Positions 1 to 11,923 are shown, counted from the first letter of the stretch. The stretch is 64,000 nucleotides of DNA from Lactococcus sp. S-13 (GCF_004210295.1 NZ_SDAK01000001.1:1488001-1552000), one strand, 5' to 3'. Numbers and translations: made by a program. Notes: generated from the letters alone by a model not told the origin.

Positions 1-2748
<2,748 letters not shown>

Positions 2749-2847
2749 ATAACTTCCTCCTTTTGATTTGTGCAGGGCGCACTATTTTTAGATTTTACCT
2801 TTAAATACATTGAATCGTTTCAATGGTTGGCTCAAAATGAAAAGCGA

Positions 2848-3651
2848 TTAAAATAAACCAAGTAGGTGCATGATTGGGAAAACGAAGATAAGGTTATCAA
2901 AGCGATCAAGGATTCCACCATGTCCTGGCAGAATTTTACCTGAATCTTTCACACCAAAATGTCGTTTGATACTTGATTCAACCAAGTCGCCCATTTGTCC
3001 AACGATTGAGAAGATGATTGAAAAGATAATCAGCTTCATATAGCCAATCTGTGGCATTTCTTTAGTAAAGAGGAAATACATGACCAAAGCGACTACAACT
3101 GCTGAGGCGATCCCGCCGACTGAACCGATTACGGTTTTATTTGGCGAGACAGAAGGCAGCAGTTTTTGTGGAAATTTTTCTTTTAAGCTCCGACCAAAAG
3201 CATAGGCACCGATGTCGGTCGCCCACACAATAAAAAGTGCTAAAAAGACAATATAGATGCTGCTTTGACGAGCAGTCAAAAGGTTTTGAAAACCAATCCC
3301 GACATAAAAGGCTGAAAGAAATGGAAAGCCCACATCTACAAAAGAATATTTACCATCTGAGAAAACCATGCCGACCAGCATCGCAAAGACAAAAAGAGTA
3401 AACAGCATGACACCGCCGTCCATATTCAGGCCCAGCCAATGTGTGCCCACAGGCAAAGCCAATGAGAGTGCCGCCAAAGTGGCTAAAATTCCTTCAAATG
3501 AAAGTAATTGTAGCTTATACATTCGGAAAAGTTCTTGCATCGCCACAATGACGAGTAGCGCCACCAAAATTTGGAAATAAACGCCACCCAACACTAAAAT
3601 TCCCAGAAATAGTGCGCCAGCAATGACTCCGGTGATGATTCGTTGCATCAT
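2848..3651 (-). CDS. cdsA: Phosphatidate cytidylyltransferase
   Basis: Makes CDP-diacylglycerol from phosphatidic acid and CTP, the branch point to phosphatidylglycerol and cardiolipin; integral membrane enzyme. The 267 residues are mostly hydrophobic helices. The family signature is intact near the C-terminus: SSIKRHFGVKDSGKILPGHG, followed by GILDR. The start codon overlaps the stop of uppS by one base (TAATG), which implies translational coupling. About 100 bp separate it from rseP downstream. Confidence 0.95.
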   Translation of the reverse strand: MMQRIITGVIAGALFLGILVLGGVYFQILVALLVIVAMQELFRMYKLQLLSFEGILATLAALSLALPVGTHWLGLNMDGGVMLFTLFVFAMLVGMVFSDGKYSFVDVGFPFLSAFYVGIGFQNLLTARQSSIYIVFLALFIVWATDIGAYAFGRSLKEKFPQKLLPSVSPNKTVIGSVGGIASAVVVALVMYFLFTKEMPQIGYMKLIIFSIIFSIVGQMGDLVESSIKRHFGVKDSGKILPGHGGILDRFDNLIFVFPIMHLLGLF

Positions 3652-4385
3652 TATTTCAATCCTCCATATCGGCGATCGCGTTTTTGGAAGGCTAAAATCG
3701 CTTGATCAAGCTGTGCCTCATCAAAATCTGGCCACGCCGTGTCTGTAAAATATAATTCACTGTAAGCAGCTTGCCAAGTCAAGAAATTTGACATCCGTTG
3801 CTCACCTGATGTCCGAACAATGAGATCTGGTTCACGCACTTCCTCAGGCAAAATCGCAGTTTGCAAAGCCGTTGCCAACTCTTCTTCGGTTACTGTCGTC
3901 AAATCTTGACCTGTTTGAGCCAATTTTTGCACCGCCAAAATAATATCGCGCCGTCCGCCATAATTCATCGCAAAATTCAAAATCATTCCCGTGTTTTCAG
4001 CGGTTTCGGCCGCTGCACGATCAATTGAAGCCAGAGTTGCTTTAGGCAAGCCTTCGCGTTCACCAATCATCCGAATTTGAATATTTTCAGCCTTTAAAGT
4101 CGGCATATATTTACCATAAAAATCAATCGGCAAGCTCATGATAAATTTCACTTCATCAACGGGTCTTGCCCAATTTTCTGTGGAAAAAGCGTAAACGGTC
4201 ATGACTTTGATGCCTCGTCTAGCACCGTGAACAGCAACTTTTTTCAGTGCGTCCATGCCTGCTTTATGCCCAAAAATTCGCGGTTTACCTTTGGCTTTCG
4301 CCCACCGACCATTTCCATCCATGATAACGCCGATGTGCTGCGGAAGAATTTCTTCTTGCGCTTTATTTTTCAAGTTATTAAACAT
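3651..4385 (-). CDS. uppS: Isoprenyl (undecaprenyl) diphosphate synthase
   Basis: Cis-prenyltransferase that builds the C55 lipid carrier for peptidoglycan and wall polymers. The substrate-binding motif HIGVIMDGNGRWAK puts the catalytic Asp at residue 23, and the C-terminal motif DLIVRTSGEQRMSNFLTWQ is complete. At 244 residues it is typical. A GAGG ribosome site precedes the ATG. It is the first gene of uppS-cdsA-rseP-proS; an extended -10 box (TGGTAAAAT, -10 hexamer at 4523-4528) upstream is a plausible promoter. Confidence 0.96.
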   Translation of the reverse strand: MFNNLKNKAQEEILPQHIGVIMDGNGRWAKAKGKPRIFGHKAGMDALKKVAVHGARRGIKVMTVYAFSTENWARPVDEVKFIMSLPIDFYGKYMPTLKAENIQIRMIGEREGLPKATLASIDRAAAETAENTGMILNFAMNYGGRRDIILAVQKLAQTGQDLTTVTEEELATALQTAILPEEVREPDLIVRTSGEQRMSNFLTWQAAYSELYFTDTAWPDFDEAQLDQAILAFQKRDRRYGGLK

Positions 4386-4591
4386 AATTCCTCACATGGA
4401 AATTTTCAAAGTTTCGCTAAAATCAATGATTGCTTACAAAATAAAACTTATTCTGATTCAATCCAAAGACTTTTGGCGATTTTACTTGTCTTTTTTTAAT
4501 AAAAGACAGTATTAACGATTCTATTTTACCACATTTTGAGTTAGATTAGTAGCTCAACTTGCCTGATTACGCTTTCGCCTCCAAAGTAAGC

Positions 4592-4641
4592 AGAGAAAAT
4601 GCTGACGAATTTGCTTTTTCGTTTTCGTCAGCATTTTCTCT
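4592..4641. repeat. Inverted pair of the 16-bp element
   Basis: One copy at 4592-4607 faces its exact complement at 4626-4641. With flanking bases the arms are 18 bp and perfect, around an 14-nt loop. The hairpin lies just beyond the yajC terminator. Confidence 0.9.
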
Positions 4642-4644
4642 CAG

Positions 4645-4671
4645 CAAAAAAGCCGTCAGTTCACTGACGAC
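4645..4671 (-). terminator. Rho-independent terminator of yajC
   Basis: On the minus strand the sequence reads GTCGTCAGT, a two-base loop region, ACTGACGGC, then six Ts. It is 35 bp beyond the yajC stop. Confidence 0.8.
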
Positions 4672-4705
4672 TCTTCTTTTTGCTGTTATAAAGGGTTTGA
4701 TCCGC

Positions 4706-5026
4706 TTAGTTTTCTTCAATTGGGCTTTCAACAGTTGTTTCTTCTGTTTCAACAGTTGATGGTGTCACACCACTTTTCACTGTTTTGACAGCCGCGCGGT
4801 CAAAAGTCAAAATGATACCTTCACAGTCCAACTCAATTGTCCCTTTAGCTGAATCCACACTCACGAGTGTGCCGTGCAAACCACCGATTGTAACAATTTC
4901 TGAACCTGGTTGCATCGCATCCAACTGTTCTTGACGTTTTGCTTGTTGTTTCTTTTGTTGGCGGTTCATGAAGAACATCATCCCACCCATAACGATAACG
5001 ATGAAAATAAGAGAAAATCCTGACAT
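4706..5026 (-). CDS. yajC: Preprotein translocase accessory subunit YajC
   Basis: Small membrane protein of the Sec accessory complex (SecDF-YajC). One N-terminal transmembrane helix (residues about 4-20, FSLIFIVIVMGGMMFFMN) is followed by a basic QQKKQQAKRQE segment and the conserved core LDAMQPGSEIVTIGGLHGTL. The 106 residues end in an acidic Thr/Glu tail. The ribosome site AGGAGA is well placed. It is a single-gene unit with its own terminator. Confidence 0.92.
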   Translation of the reverse strand: MSGFSLIFIVIVMGGMMFFMNRQQKKQQAKRQEQLDAMQPGSEIVTIGGLHGTLVSVDSAKGTIELDCEGIILTFDRAAVKTVKSGVTPSTVETEETTVESPIEEN

Positions 5027-5118
5027 TTCTGTCTCCTTTTGTGTTTTTATTCAAATACAAGTTCATTTTTGAACATTGCTTTTATTCTATCACAGTTTGA
5101 AAGCTCTGTCAAATCAAG

Positions 5119-5841
5119 CTATTTCAGATATTTACTGGCTTCACGAAGTGAAAGTTTTGCCATTTTTTCTTCATGTTCATGCAGAAAATTTTTGACCCAC
5201 ACAGGATTACTTTTAGAAAAATCACGCAAGGCCCAACCAATGGCCTTATTAATGAAAAATTCGTCAGCAAATTGGGAACCGACCAAATTTTGCTCAATGA
5301 CAAATTTTAGAAGTTCCGTGTCCGTTTTTTCCTTAAAAGTGAGCTGACAATCAATCGCCAAGCGCCGTACCCAAAAATTCTCATCTGATGCCCAATTTTT
5401 AATTTCCGTCAGTATTTTTTCGCGTTGCCCCTGCTCAGAAAAGTTTTCGTCAGTAATTTCTCTGGCTTTTTTGTCCTTTTTAGGCAGCAAAAGCGCACTG
5501 ACTAGCTTATCCAAGTTATCCACCGTGTCCCACCAAGACTTCGTGACTGCCAGCTTCTTGATTTTTTCCATATCCGAAAACTGCAGGTATTTTTTCATTT
5601 TCACCAAATAGTCACACGCCAAATATTGAAAATCTCGCTCTGGTAAATACCACAAAGCCCAAACCATTGGCCAATCAACCTGATTTGAGCGACTTTTTTC
5701 ACTCAAAAAATTTTTCGATAATTCCCGACGTTCCGGTGTTTTCAAGCCAATAAATTCAAATTGATTGCGCATATAAGCCGCTTGAGCAGCCGCAGTTTGT
5801 GGATTTGCTTGCGCGCGAAATTTTTCCACAATGTCAATCAT
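5119..5841 (-). CDS. DNA alkylation repair protein, AlkD-like HEAT-repeat family
   Basis: The 240 residues match the AlkD/YhaZ family of HEAT-like DNA glycosylases that remove N3- and N7-alkylated purines. The N-terminal segment with FEFIGLKTPERREL and the central KKLAVTKSWWDTVDNL and NFWVRRLAIDCQL stretches are characteristic. Two degenerate 16-bp elements (5407 and 5448) lie in the coding region and are read as KILTEIKN and REITDENF; the linker between them looks longer than in homologues I recall. A GGAGG ribosome site precedes the ATG. It lies 14 bp downstream of rlmH, so it is probably co-transcribed. Substrate specificity is inferred from the family. Confidence 0.85.
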   Translation of the reverse strand: MIDIVEKFRAQANPQTAAAQAAYMRNQFEFIGLKTPERRELSKNFLSEKSRSNQVDWPMVWALWYLPERDFQYLACDYLVKMKKYLQFSDMEKIKKLAVTKSWWDTVDNLDKLVSALLLPKKDKKAREITDENFSEQGQREKILTEIKNWASDENFWVRRLAIDCQLTFKEKTDTELLKFVIEQNLVGSQFADEFFINKAIGWALRDFSKSNPVWVKNFLHEHEEKMAKLSLREASKYLK

Positions 5842-5855
5842 TTTATTCCTCCAAT

Positions 5856-6335
5856 CTACTTATGATAAGCCGAGCCGCGATTGATCATCTGTGCCCGATA
5901 GATTTGTTCCACCAAAACCAGTCGCATCAACTGATGAGGCAAGGTCATCCGTCCAAATGAGATTTGAATATCACTGCGTTTATACACCACATCCGCAAGA
6001 CCAAGCGAGCCACCAATCACAAAGACCAAATTGCGCGTGCCATAAACTTCTGCATTTTTGACTGTGGCTGCCAAATCCTCTGACGACATCAGTTTCCCCT
6101 GAATCGCGAGAATGGCCAACTTGTCGCCCTCCTGAACACGCGCCAAAATTTTCTTAGCTTCGCTCTCCTTGACCGCTTCTTGCTCTTTTGCCGAAGCATT
6201 TTCAGGAATTTTCTCATCAGCAAGCTCAATAATCTCTAGCGGCAACATCGTACTCATTCGTTTAACATATTCAGCGATGCCCTCTTTGAGATATTTTTCT
6301 TTGAGTTTTCCCACCACAATTAGTTTTATTTTCAT
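5856..6335 (-). CDS. rlmH: 23S rRNA pseudouridine-1915 N3-methyltransferase
   Basis: SPOUT-fold enzyme that methylates pseudouridine 1915 of 23S rRNA on the 70S ribosome. I choose the ATG at 6335 ([19 protein letters not shown]), which gives the canonical 159 residues; the frame stays open upstream for 27 codons but those are unlike the family. The knot region [18 protein letters not shown] and the C-terminal [18 protein letters not shown] are complete. It is divergent from htrA; the rlmH-htrA neighbourhood also occurs near oriC in streptococci, but no dnaA or parB is present here. Confidence 0.95.
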   Translation of the reverse strand: MKIKLIVVGKLKEKYLKEGIAEYVKRMSTMLPLEIIELADEKIPENASAKEQEAVKESEAKKILARVQEGDKLAILAIQGKLMSSEDLAATVKNAEVYGTRNLVFVIGGSLGLADVVYKRSDIQISFGRMTLPHQLMRLVLVEQIYRAQMINRGSAYHK

Positions 6336-6680
6336 TCGTTTTTTCTCTTCTAAAATACTGAAATTTTCCCCAATTTTTCTATCATTTCTTATTGAAATCT
6401 GAAAAAAAGAGAACAATTATTAAATTTATCCCTATAATTTTACTCTTTTCCCCCGCTGAAAACAAGATGAAAGCATGATTTATCAACATTTTTTTAATTT
6501 TTTCCACTTTTGTGTGGAAAACCGCAAAAAAATATCCACTTATTCCCACAAGTTTCCTCTTTTTCCACAAAACTGTGGAAAAGTATTATATAATTTTCAT
6601 TTTAGTAACGATTATGGTATTGTTAAGTATAGATAGCTATAATCGCATTATATTATAGGAAAAGATGAAAGGAATTATTT
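6336..6680. other. Divergent rlmH/htrA control region with DnaA-box-like sites
   Basis: AT-rich spacer with no gene. It contains three exact TTTTCCACA sites (6561-6569 plus; 6513-6521 and 6574-6582 minus) arranged in two inverted repeats (6501-6520 and 6560-6583). The htrA ribosome site (GAAAGGA) lies at the right-hand end. Confidence 0.7.
6501..6583. promoter_or_regulatory. Cluster of DnaA-box-like sites upstream of htrA
   Basis: TTTTCCACA fits the relaxed DnaA-box consensus TTWTNCACA. Two copies face each other at 6561-6569 and 6574-6582 with a 4-bp gap, and another lies at 6513-6521 within an inverted repeat TTTCCAC-N6-GTGGAAA. The position fits the upstream edge of the htrA promoter. Binding by DnaA is inference; a stress regulator using a GTGGAAA palindrome is an alternative. 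Confidence 0.5.
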
Positions 6681-7898
6681 ATGGCAAAAGGCAATTTTGG
6701 AAAATTATTATTAACAGGTGTAGTTGGCGGCGCAATCGCCCTCGGCGGTAACGCAGTCTATCAAAATACAGTAAACCCTAGCTCAACAAATTCAGCAAGT
6801 AATACAACAAGTACAAAAGTCAGCAACGTTTCAGTCAATGTCAACAGCGACGTCACTGACGCCATCAAAAAAGTTTCCACTTCTGTTGTTTCAGTGATGA
6901 ACTATCAAAAACAAAGTAGTGGTGATGATTTTAGTTCTATTTTTGGCAATAATTCTAGCTCAGAGAGTACCAGTCCCCAACTCGCCAGTGAAGGTTCTGG
7001 AGTCATTTACAAAAAATCTGGCAATGAAGCTTATGTCGTAACCAACTATCACGTCATCGCTGGCAACTCGTCTTTGGATGTGCTTCTTTCTGGAGGCCAA
7101 AAAGTCAAAGCTACCGTAGTCGGCTATGACGAATTCACCGACCTTGCCGTTCTCAAAATCAGCTCACAATACGTAAAATCAGTGGCCACTTTTGCAGATT
7201 CAAGCAAATTAACCATTGGTGAGCCAACCATTGCCGTTGGTTCACCGTTGGGTAGCCAATACGCAAACACTGCGACTCAGGGGATTTTGTCTGCTAAAAA
7301 TCGCCAAGTGACCCTCACTCAAGAAAATGGCCAAACCACAAGTATCAATGCCCTCCAAACAGATGCCGCAATCAATCCAGGTAACTCTGGTGGTGCTTTG
7401 ATTAACATTGACGGTCAAGTTATCGGGATTACTCAAAGTAAGATTACAACAACCGAAGACAGCAGCACATCAGTTGAAGGTTTAGGCTTTGCTATCCCTT
7501 CAAACGACGTCGTAAATATCATCAATAAACTTGAAACGGACGGTAAAGTCACTCGTCCAGCCCTCGGCATCCAAATGGTTGATTTGTCTAACCTGTCAAC
7601 CAGTGATCGCTCACAATTGAACTTACCAAATAGCGTGACGGGCGGAGTTGTCATTTATTCTGCTCAAGCTGGAATGCCAGCCGCAGCCGCAGGTCTAAAA
7701 GCTGGCGACGTCATTACAGCGATTGGTAAAACATCACTCACTTCTTCAACTGACCTCCAAAGTGCGCTCTATTCACACAGCATTGGAGATACGATTAGTG
7801 TAACTTACTACCGTGACGGCAAATCTCATACAGCAAATATCAAGCTTGACAAAACAACAAGCGATTTATCAACAAGTAGCTCAAGCTCACCTGACTAA
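6681..7898 (+). CDS. htrA: Surface serine protease HtrA (DegP family)
   Basis: Membrane-anchored quality-control protease and chaperone acting outside the membrane; it is the main housekeeping surface protease in lactococci. An N-terminal signal anchor (residues about 8-27) and a Ser/Thr/Asn-rich linker precede the trypsin-like domain. The catalytic triad is H124 (TNYHVIAG), D154 ([10 protein letters not shown]) and S236 (NPGNSGGAL). One PDZ domain spans about residues 300-390, and a Ser-rich tail follows. At 405 residues it is normal. It is a single-gene unit ending in a strong terminator. Confidence 0.96.
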   Translation: MAKGNFGKLLLTGVVGGAIALGGNAVYQNTVNPSSTNSASNTTSTKVSNVSVNVNSDVTDAIKKVSTSVVSVMNYQKQSSGDDFSSIFGNNSSSESTSPQLASEGSGVIYKKSGNEAYVVTNYHVIAGNSSLDVLLSGGQKVKATVVGYDEFTDLAVLKISSQYVKSVATFADSSKLTIGEPTIAVGSPLGSQYANTATQGILSAKNRQVTLTQENGQTTSINALQTDAAINPGNSGGALINIDGQVIGITQSKITTTEDSSTSVEGLGFAIPSNDVVNIINKLETDGKVTRPALGIQMVDLSNLSTSDRSQLNLPNSVTGGVVIYSAQAGMPAAAAGLKAGDVITAIGKTSLTSSTDLQSALYSHSIGDTISVTYYRDGKSHTANIKLDKTTSDLSTSSSSSPD

Positions 7899-7916
7899 CC
7901 CTTTCTTAAAAAATAG

Positions 7917-7938
7917 CCTCCCACTTGGGAGGTTTTTT
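7917..7938 (+). terminator. Terminator of htrA
   Basis: Stem CCTCCCA/TGGGAGG with a two-base spacer, followed by six Ts, 18 bp after the htrA stop. Confidence 0.9.
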
Positions 7939-7999
7939 CAGTCTAAAGACTGAAATTTTCAGAAAACGGCAGATTTCTGTTTTTCTTTGATTATTTTAT

Positions 8000-8007
8000 G
8001 GTAAAAT
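8000..8007 (+). promoter_or_regulatory. Extended -10 box of the CpoA-like gene, very short leader
   Basis: TGGTAAAAT ends 11 nt before the ATG at 8019. Transcription would start about 4-5 nt upstream of the start codon, leaving no room for a ribosome site. Confidence 0.6.
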
Positions 8008-8018
8008 AAGACTTAAGC

Positions 8019-9017
8019 ATGAAAATTTTACTTTACCTAGAAGCCGAGGAATTTCTGAGTCATTCAGGAATTGGTCGAGCGATGAAACATCAACAAAGAG
8101 CACTAGATTTAATGGGGGTAGATTGGACAAAAGATCCAACTGAGGATTATGATATCCTTCACCTCAATACTTATGGATTTAGCAGCTGGAAAATGTTGCG
8201 TCAAGCCAAGAAAGCTGGAAAAAAAGTCATTTTCCACGGTCATTCGACCAAAGAAGACTTCCAAGATTCATTCCTTGGTTCAAACATCATTGCACCTTTT
8301 TTTAAACGTTACCTCCTCCATTTTTACCGAGCAGCAGACTTGGTCATCACACCAACCGACTATTCTGCACGATTGATTCGCTCATACGGAATAAAATGCC
8401 CGATTTTACCAATTTCAAATGGAATTGATTTGGCGAAATATTCACGAAATGAGGCTAAAGAATTAGCTTTTCGCGAACATTTCGGCTTGTCCATTGACCA
8501 AAAAGTCGTCGTAACAGCAGCCCTCTATTTTAAGCGCAAAGGCATTGATGATTTTGTCAAAGTCGCTCAAAAAATGCCAGAGGTGACTTTCATCTGGTTT
8601 GGCTATCAAAATTTATGGACGATTCCTGGCTGGGTACGCCGGATTGTCAAAAAAAATCATCCAAAGAACTTGCTTTTCCCTGGTTACATCAAAGGCGATG
8701 TTTTTGAAGGGGCCATGACTGCAGCAGACTGCTTCTTTTTCCCATCACGTGAGGAAACAGAAGGAATCGTAGTCTTGGAAGCTTTGGCGAGTCGACAAAA
8801 AGCTTTGGTGCGAGACATCCCTGTTTATGAAGGATGGTTGAGCGATCACGAAGTGAGTACGGCGCGTGACGTGGATGGATTTGTCAGCGCTTTGGATGAC
8901 ATTTTAGCTGGAAATGTTGATAAAACACAAGCGGGTTATCAAGTTGCTAAGCAACGAACCATTGAAAAAGTCGCCGAGCAATTAGTAGTGGCTTATCAAC
9001 AGACCTTGGAGCTTTAA
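8019..9017 (+). CDS. cpoA: Glycosyltransferase family 4, CpoA-like glycolipid galactosyltransferase
   Basis: Strongly resembles pneumococcal CpoA, which adds the second sugar to glucosyl-diacylglycerol and so supplies the lipoteichoic acid anchor and the bilayer/non-bilayer lipid balance. The N-terminus MKILLYLEAEEFLSHSGIGR, the HGHSTKEDFQDSFLGSN segment and the GT4 nucleotide-sugar motif (FPSREETEGIVVLEALASRQ, the E-x7-E type) are visible. No ribosome site precedes the ATG; an extended -10 box lies 11 nt away. The gene for the first glucosyltransferase follows after 58 bp. Sugar specificity is inferred from the family. Confidence 0.85.
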   Translation: MKILLYLEAEEFLSHSGIGRAMKHQQRALDLMGVDWTKDPTEDYDILHLNTYGFSSWKMLRQAKKAGKKVIFHGHSTKEDFQDSFLGSNIIAPFFKRYLLHFYRAADLVITPTDYSARLIRSYGIKCPILPISNGIDLAKYSRNEAKELAFREHFGLSIDQKVVVTAALYFKRKGIDDFVKVAQKMPEVTFIWFGYQNLWTIPGWVRRIVKKNHPKNLLFPGYIKGDVFEGAMTAADCFFFPSREETEGIVVLEALASRQKALVRDIPVYEGWLSDHEVSTARDVDGFVSALDDILAGNVDKTQAGYQVAKQRTIEKVAEQLVVAYQQTLEL

Positions 9018-9075
9018 CATTGACTTGTCCGAGTCAATAGTAACAAAAGATTAGAAGATTGATTGGGAAATATTT

Positions 9076-10410
9076 ATGAGAATTGGACTTTTTACAGATA
9101 GTTATTATCCACAGATTAGTGGAGTGGCTACGAGTATTCACACTTTAGCTTTAGAATTGGAAAAATCTGGTCATGAAGTTTTTATTTTTACGACGACGGA
9201 TCCACGAGCTGATGTTGACCATGAACACAATATTATTCGCTTGCAGTCGATTCCTTTTGTGAGTTTAGCTGAGCGCAAAATTGTCCTCAAGGGAGTTTTT
9301 GCAGCTTACTTGATTGCCAAAGACTATCATTTGGATATTATTCATACTCAAACAGAGTTTGGGATGGGAATTTTAGGTAAAATGGTAGCGGCTCAGCTAC
9401 GGATTCCTGTCATTCATACCCTGCACACTAAATATGAAGACTATGTTTATTATATCGCCAGAGGGCATCTGATTCGGCCGAGCATGGTAAAATATGTGAT
9501 TCGTAATTTCTTGCGAGGAACAGAGGCCATCATTTGTCCGAGCGAAATGGTACTGGAAACAGTCAATAATTATGGGGTAGATCTACCCAAACGTGTGATT
9601 CCGACAGGGATTGAAATTGATCGGTTCAAGCGTGAGGATATTACACCCCAGCAAACAGCGGATTTGCGAGAAAGCTTAGGGCTTAAAGCTGGTGAAATCA
9701 TGCTGCTGAGTCTTTCACGGATTGCGGCAGAGAAAAATATTCAAGCGGTCATTCAGGCCTTGCCCGATATTTTGGCAGAGTTTCCCGTGAAACTTGTCGT
9801 AGTCGGACACGGCCCTTACGCGGAGCGACTCAAAAGCCTCGTTGCGGAGCTTGATTTGGAGGAGTTTGTGATTTTCACAGGTCGAGTGGAAAATGAGCAA
9901 ACAGCTTATTATTATAAGGCAGCCGATTTTTTCATTTCGGCTTCAACTTCAGAAACGCAAGGCTTAACTTACCTAGAAGCGATGGCGGCGGGGACGCGCG
10001 TTTTGGCGGCAAAAAATCCTTATTTATCAAGTTTAATCAATGATTTAGAATTTGGACGACTTTTTGAGGGTGATGACGATTTGGCAGAGGTGACCATCGC
10101 TGCCCTACGTGATTTACACCCGATTGATACCGATAAGTTTGAACAGAAACTCTATGAGATTTCTGCAGAAAATTTTGCCAAACAGGTTTATTTATTCTAT
10201 TTGGATACTATTATTCAGTATGATCAGCTCAAAACGCTGGAAGCGGAGCGTTTCCCTATGAAAATGGAGGATACAATTCGCCAAATGCCAATTACAGTGA
10301 AGCGCTCGCTTAAAAGAGAGCAGATTCGAGCAAAATATTTTGCCCGAAAAGCCAGTAAACTTGCCAAAAATCTGCAAAGTTATGTTAAAATAGATAAGGA
10401 TAAAGAGTAG
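9076..10410 (+). CDS. 1,2-diacylglycerol 3-glucosyltransferase, GT4 family
   Basis: Puts the first glucose on diacylglycerol; the preceding gene extends it. The N-terminus MRIGLFTDSYYPQISGVATS, the HTLHTKYEDYVYY segment and the donor-binding STSETQGLTYLEAMAAGTRV motif are those of the pneumococcal and mycoplasmal monoglucosyl-diacylglycerol synthases. At 444 residues it is typical, with a basic C-terminal tail (residues about 400-440) suited to membrane-surface binding. It is transcribed with the CpoA-like gene. Function is assigned by family and gene pairing. Confidence 0.87.
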   Translation: MRIGLFTDSYYPQISGVATSIHTLALELEKSGHEVFIFTTTDPRADVDHEHNIIRLQSIPFVSLAERKIVLKGVFAAYLIAKDYHLDIIHTQTEFGMGILGKMVAAQLRIPVIHTLHTKYEDYVYYIARGHLIRPSMVKYVIRNFLRGTEAIICPSEMVLETVNNYGVDLPKRVIPTGIEIDRFKREDITPQQTADLRESLGLKAGEIMLLSLSRIAAEKNIQAVIQALPDILAEFPVKLVVVGHGPYAERLKSLVAELDLEEFVIFTGRVENEQTAYYYKAADFFISASTSETQGLTYLEAMAAGTRVLAAKNPYLSSLINDLEFGRLFEGDDDLAEVTIAALRDLHPIDTDKFEQKLYEISAENFAKQVYLFYLDTIIQYDQLKTLEAERFPMKMEDTIRQMPITVKRSLKREQIRAKYFARKASKLAKNLQSYVKIDKDKE

Positions 10411-10521
10411 CTTGAGCAGAGAAAGCTCAGCCGGCTCATTTAAATGGGAAATTGCAACCAAAAGAGCAATTTGATAATACAGAGTTTTGCTTGGCAAAAC
10501 ATCGAAAGGAATATTTACAAA

Positions 10522-10746
10522 ATGAAATCACACTTATTGGCAATCATGAATCGCTTGAATCGTTTGGTTGAAGGCGGTGATCCAAAGGAAACTTATAATT
10601 TTGAACGTGAAGGCGAAGTAATGCTTACTGTCAGCTATAGCCCTGAGGAACAAGCTTTTTCACTGCGTTATCCTAAACAAAAAGATGCTTCTTTGTTTGA
10701 CGATATCGACCTTGTTGCGATTGAAATTTACGATATTATTTATTAA
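10522..10746 (+). CDS. Conserved small protein, YkuJ-like (DUF1797)
   Basis: A 74-residue protein from the ATG at 10522, which has the ribosome site GAAAGGA eight bases upstream. The open frame extends further upstream, but that part lacks a ribosome site. The sequence MKSHLLAIMNRLNRLVEGGD and the ending DDIDLVAIEIYDIIY resemble the DUF1797 family found in streptococci and bacilli. No enzymatic function is known for the family. A strong terminator follows directly. Confidence 0.8.
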   Translation: MKSHLLAIMNRLNRLVEGGDPKETYNFEREGEVMLTVSYSPEEQAFSLRYPKQKDASLFDDIDLVAIEIYDIIY

Positions 10747-10767
10747 GAAGACGCTAAGTCTAAAAAA

Positions 10768-10797
10768 GTTACTGACAAATTTGTTAGTAGCTTTTTT
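10768..10797 (+). terminator. Terminator after the DUF1797-like gene
   Basis: A 12-bp stem (arms 10768-10779 and 10780-10791, with two GT pairs) is followed by six Ts. The left arm contains ACTGAC, so it is related to or mimics the dispersed element. Confidence 0.8.
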
Positions 10798-10847
10798 GTT
10801 TCTGCTTTGTTTTCATAAATTTTCTTTTATTTCCGCTAAAGAAACAA

Positions 10848-10876
10848 TTGACATTATTAGGAAATAGTAGTATACT
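10848..10876 (+). promoter_or_regulatory. Strong promoter of the lipoprotein gene
   Basis: TTGACA at 10848-10853, exactly 17 bp, then TATACT at 10871-10876. The ribosome site AAAGGAGGA lies before the ATG at 10919. Confidence 0.9.
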
Positions 10877-10918
10877 ATGTGCAAAATAATTCATTTCTAT
10901 CCTAAAGGAGGATTTAAC

Positions 10919-11920
10919 ATGAGAACATGGAAACTGTTTACCGCAGGAGCGCTTTTTGCGAGTGTCCTAACCTTATCGGCTTGTTCAGCTAAAAATTCTG
11001 ACGCTGCTAAAAAAGCTTTTGTTTCTGATGTCATAGCACTCAATGATACCAAAGTTTATAACGGGCAGAATGTTAATCTAAAGATTGACTCCTTCAAAGC
11101 AAGTGGAGAGGGTGCTACTTCTCCTAGCAAAGCTCTCGAAGGTGCTACTTTTGATATCTCAACGGGGATTGATAAGGATAAGAAAATTATGGCCTATGCG
11201 GCTACTGCAAACATTGACTCAAAAGCTTATAAACTCGATGCGCTCCTTTCAGAAAACGGGATGTACATCAACAGTAGTGACATCAAAGCCCTCTACAACA
11301 GTAACAAGAAAAATATCTCCAAATCAGACAATCAGGTCGCTTTGATTTATGGCAGTATGGTAGATAGCCTGACAAAGCCATATTTTGTTATGGATGCTGC
11401 GACGTTTGATTCAATGGCTGCTTCTACTGGCGAAACGTGGGCTTCAACTGTTGACAAAGCCTTTGCTCAAAGTACAGCTTTGAAAAAATCTGATTTGGAA
11501 AAAGTACTTAAAGATGCCCCAAATACTGATTTTACAAAATCCGGTGACAAGATTACTGCAAAAATTTCTGGACAAGGTGGCTCTTTAGCTGACGTTCTGA
11601 AAAATTATTCAAGCTTTGCCAATCTTTCTAAAAATCAACTTGATCTCTTTAAAAAGGCAACTAAAGACATCAAGATTGATCATTTATCTGTAAAAATAGT
11701 GATTGACGAAAAAGCTCACACGATGGATAGTGATTTTTCAGGAAAAGTCCAAGATAGCCAAAATAACTCTGGTCTTGCTTTCAAAATGTCTATGGACGCT
11801 AGTCGTAGCAAGCTCAAAGCTGCATTGACTGAGCCTGCCAGCACTGAAACAGAAACTTTAGCCGATTTACAAAAAGCAGTGATGTCTAAACTGCAAAGTC
11901 AATCGGGACTGGCTTATTAA
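10919..11920 (+). CDS. Lipoprotein of unknown function
   Basis: The start at 10919 is set by the near-perfect ribosome site AAAGGAGGA; an in-frame ATG at 10877 overlaps the end of the promoter and is not used. The 333-residue product has a lipoprotein signal peptide with lipobox LSAC, putting the lipidated cysteine at residue 22. The rest is a soluble, Lys/Ser/Asp-rich extracellular domain. I recognise no enzyme motif; the fold resembles the broad class of lipid-carrier-like Firmicute lipoproteins, but that is a guess. The strong promoter implies high expression. Confidence 0.85.
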   Translation: MRTWKLFTAGALFASVLTLSACSAKNSDAAKKAFVSDVIALNDTKVYNGQNVNLKIDSFKASGEGATSPSKALEGATFDISTGIDKDKKIMAYAATANIDSKAYKLDALLSENGMYINSSDIKALYNSNKKNISKSDNQVALIYGSMVDSLTKPYFVMDAATFDSMAASTGETWASTVDKAFAQSTALKKSDLEKVLKDAPNTDFTKSGDKITAKISGQGGSLADVLKNYSSFANLSKNQLDLFKKATKDIKIDHLSVKIVIDEKAHTMDSDFSGKVQDSQNNSGLAFKMSMDASRSKLKAALTEPASTETETLADLQKAVMSKLQSQSGLAY

Positions 11921-11923
11921 AAT

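Larger units (their letters stand above)
4386..4705. other. Intergenic region uppS-yajC: promoter, terminator and element pair
   Basis: Holds no convincing gene. Read on the minus strand it contains, in order, the yajC terminator (4645-4671), an inverted pair of the 16-bp dispersed element (4592-4641), an extended -10 box for uppS (4523-4528) and a short AT-rich inverted repeat (about 4489-4508). A 61-codon minus-strand frame that spans the element pair has no ribosome site or family resemblance. Confidence 0.7.

Noticed and set aside
6501-6583. Replication origin
   Set aside because: DnaA-like boxes are few, and neither dnaA, dnaN nor parB is nearby. Kept only as a box cluster.
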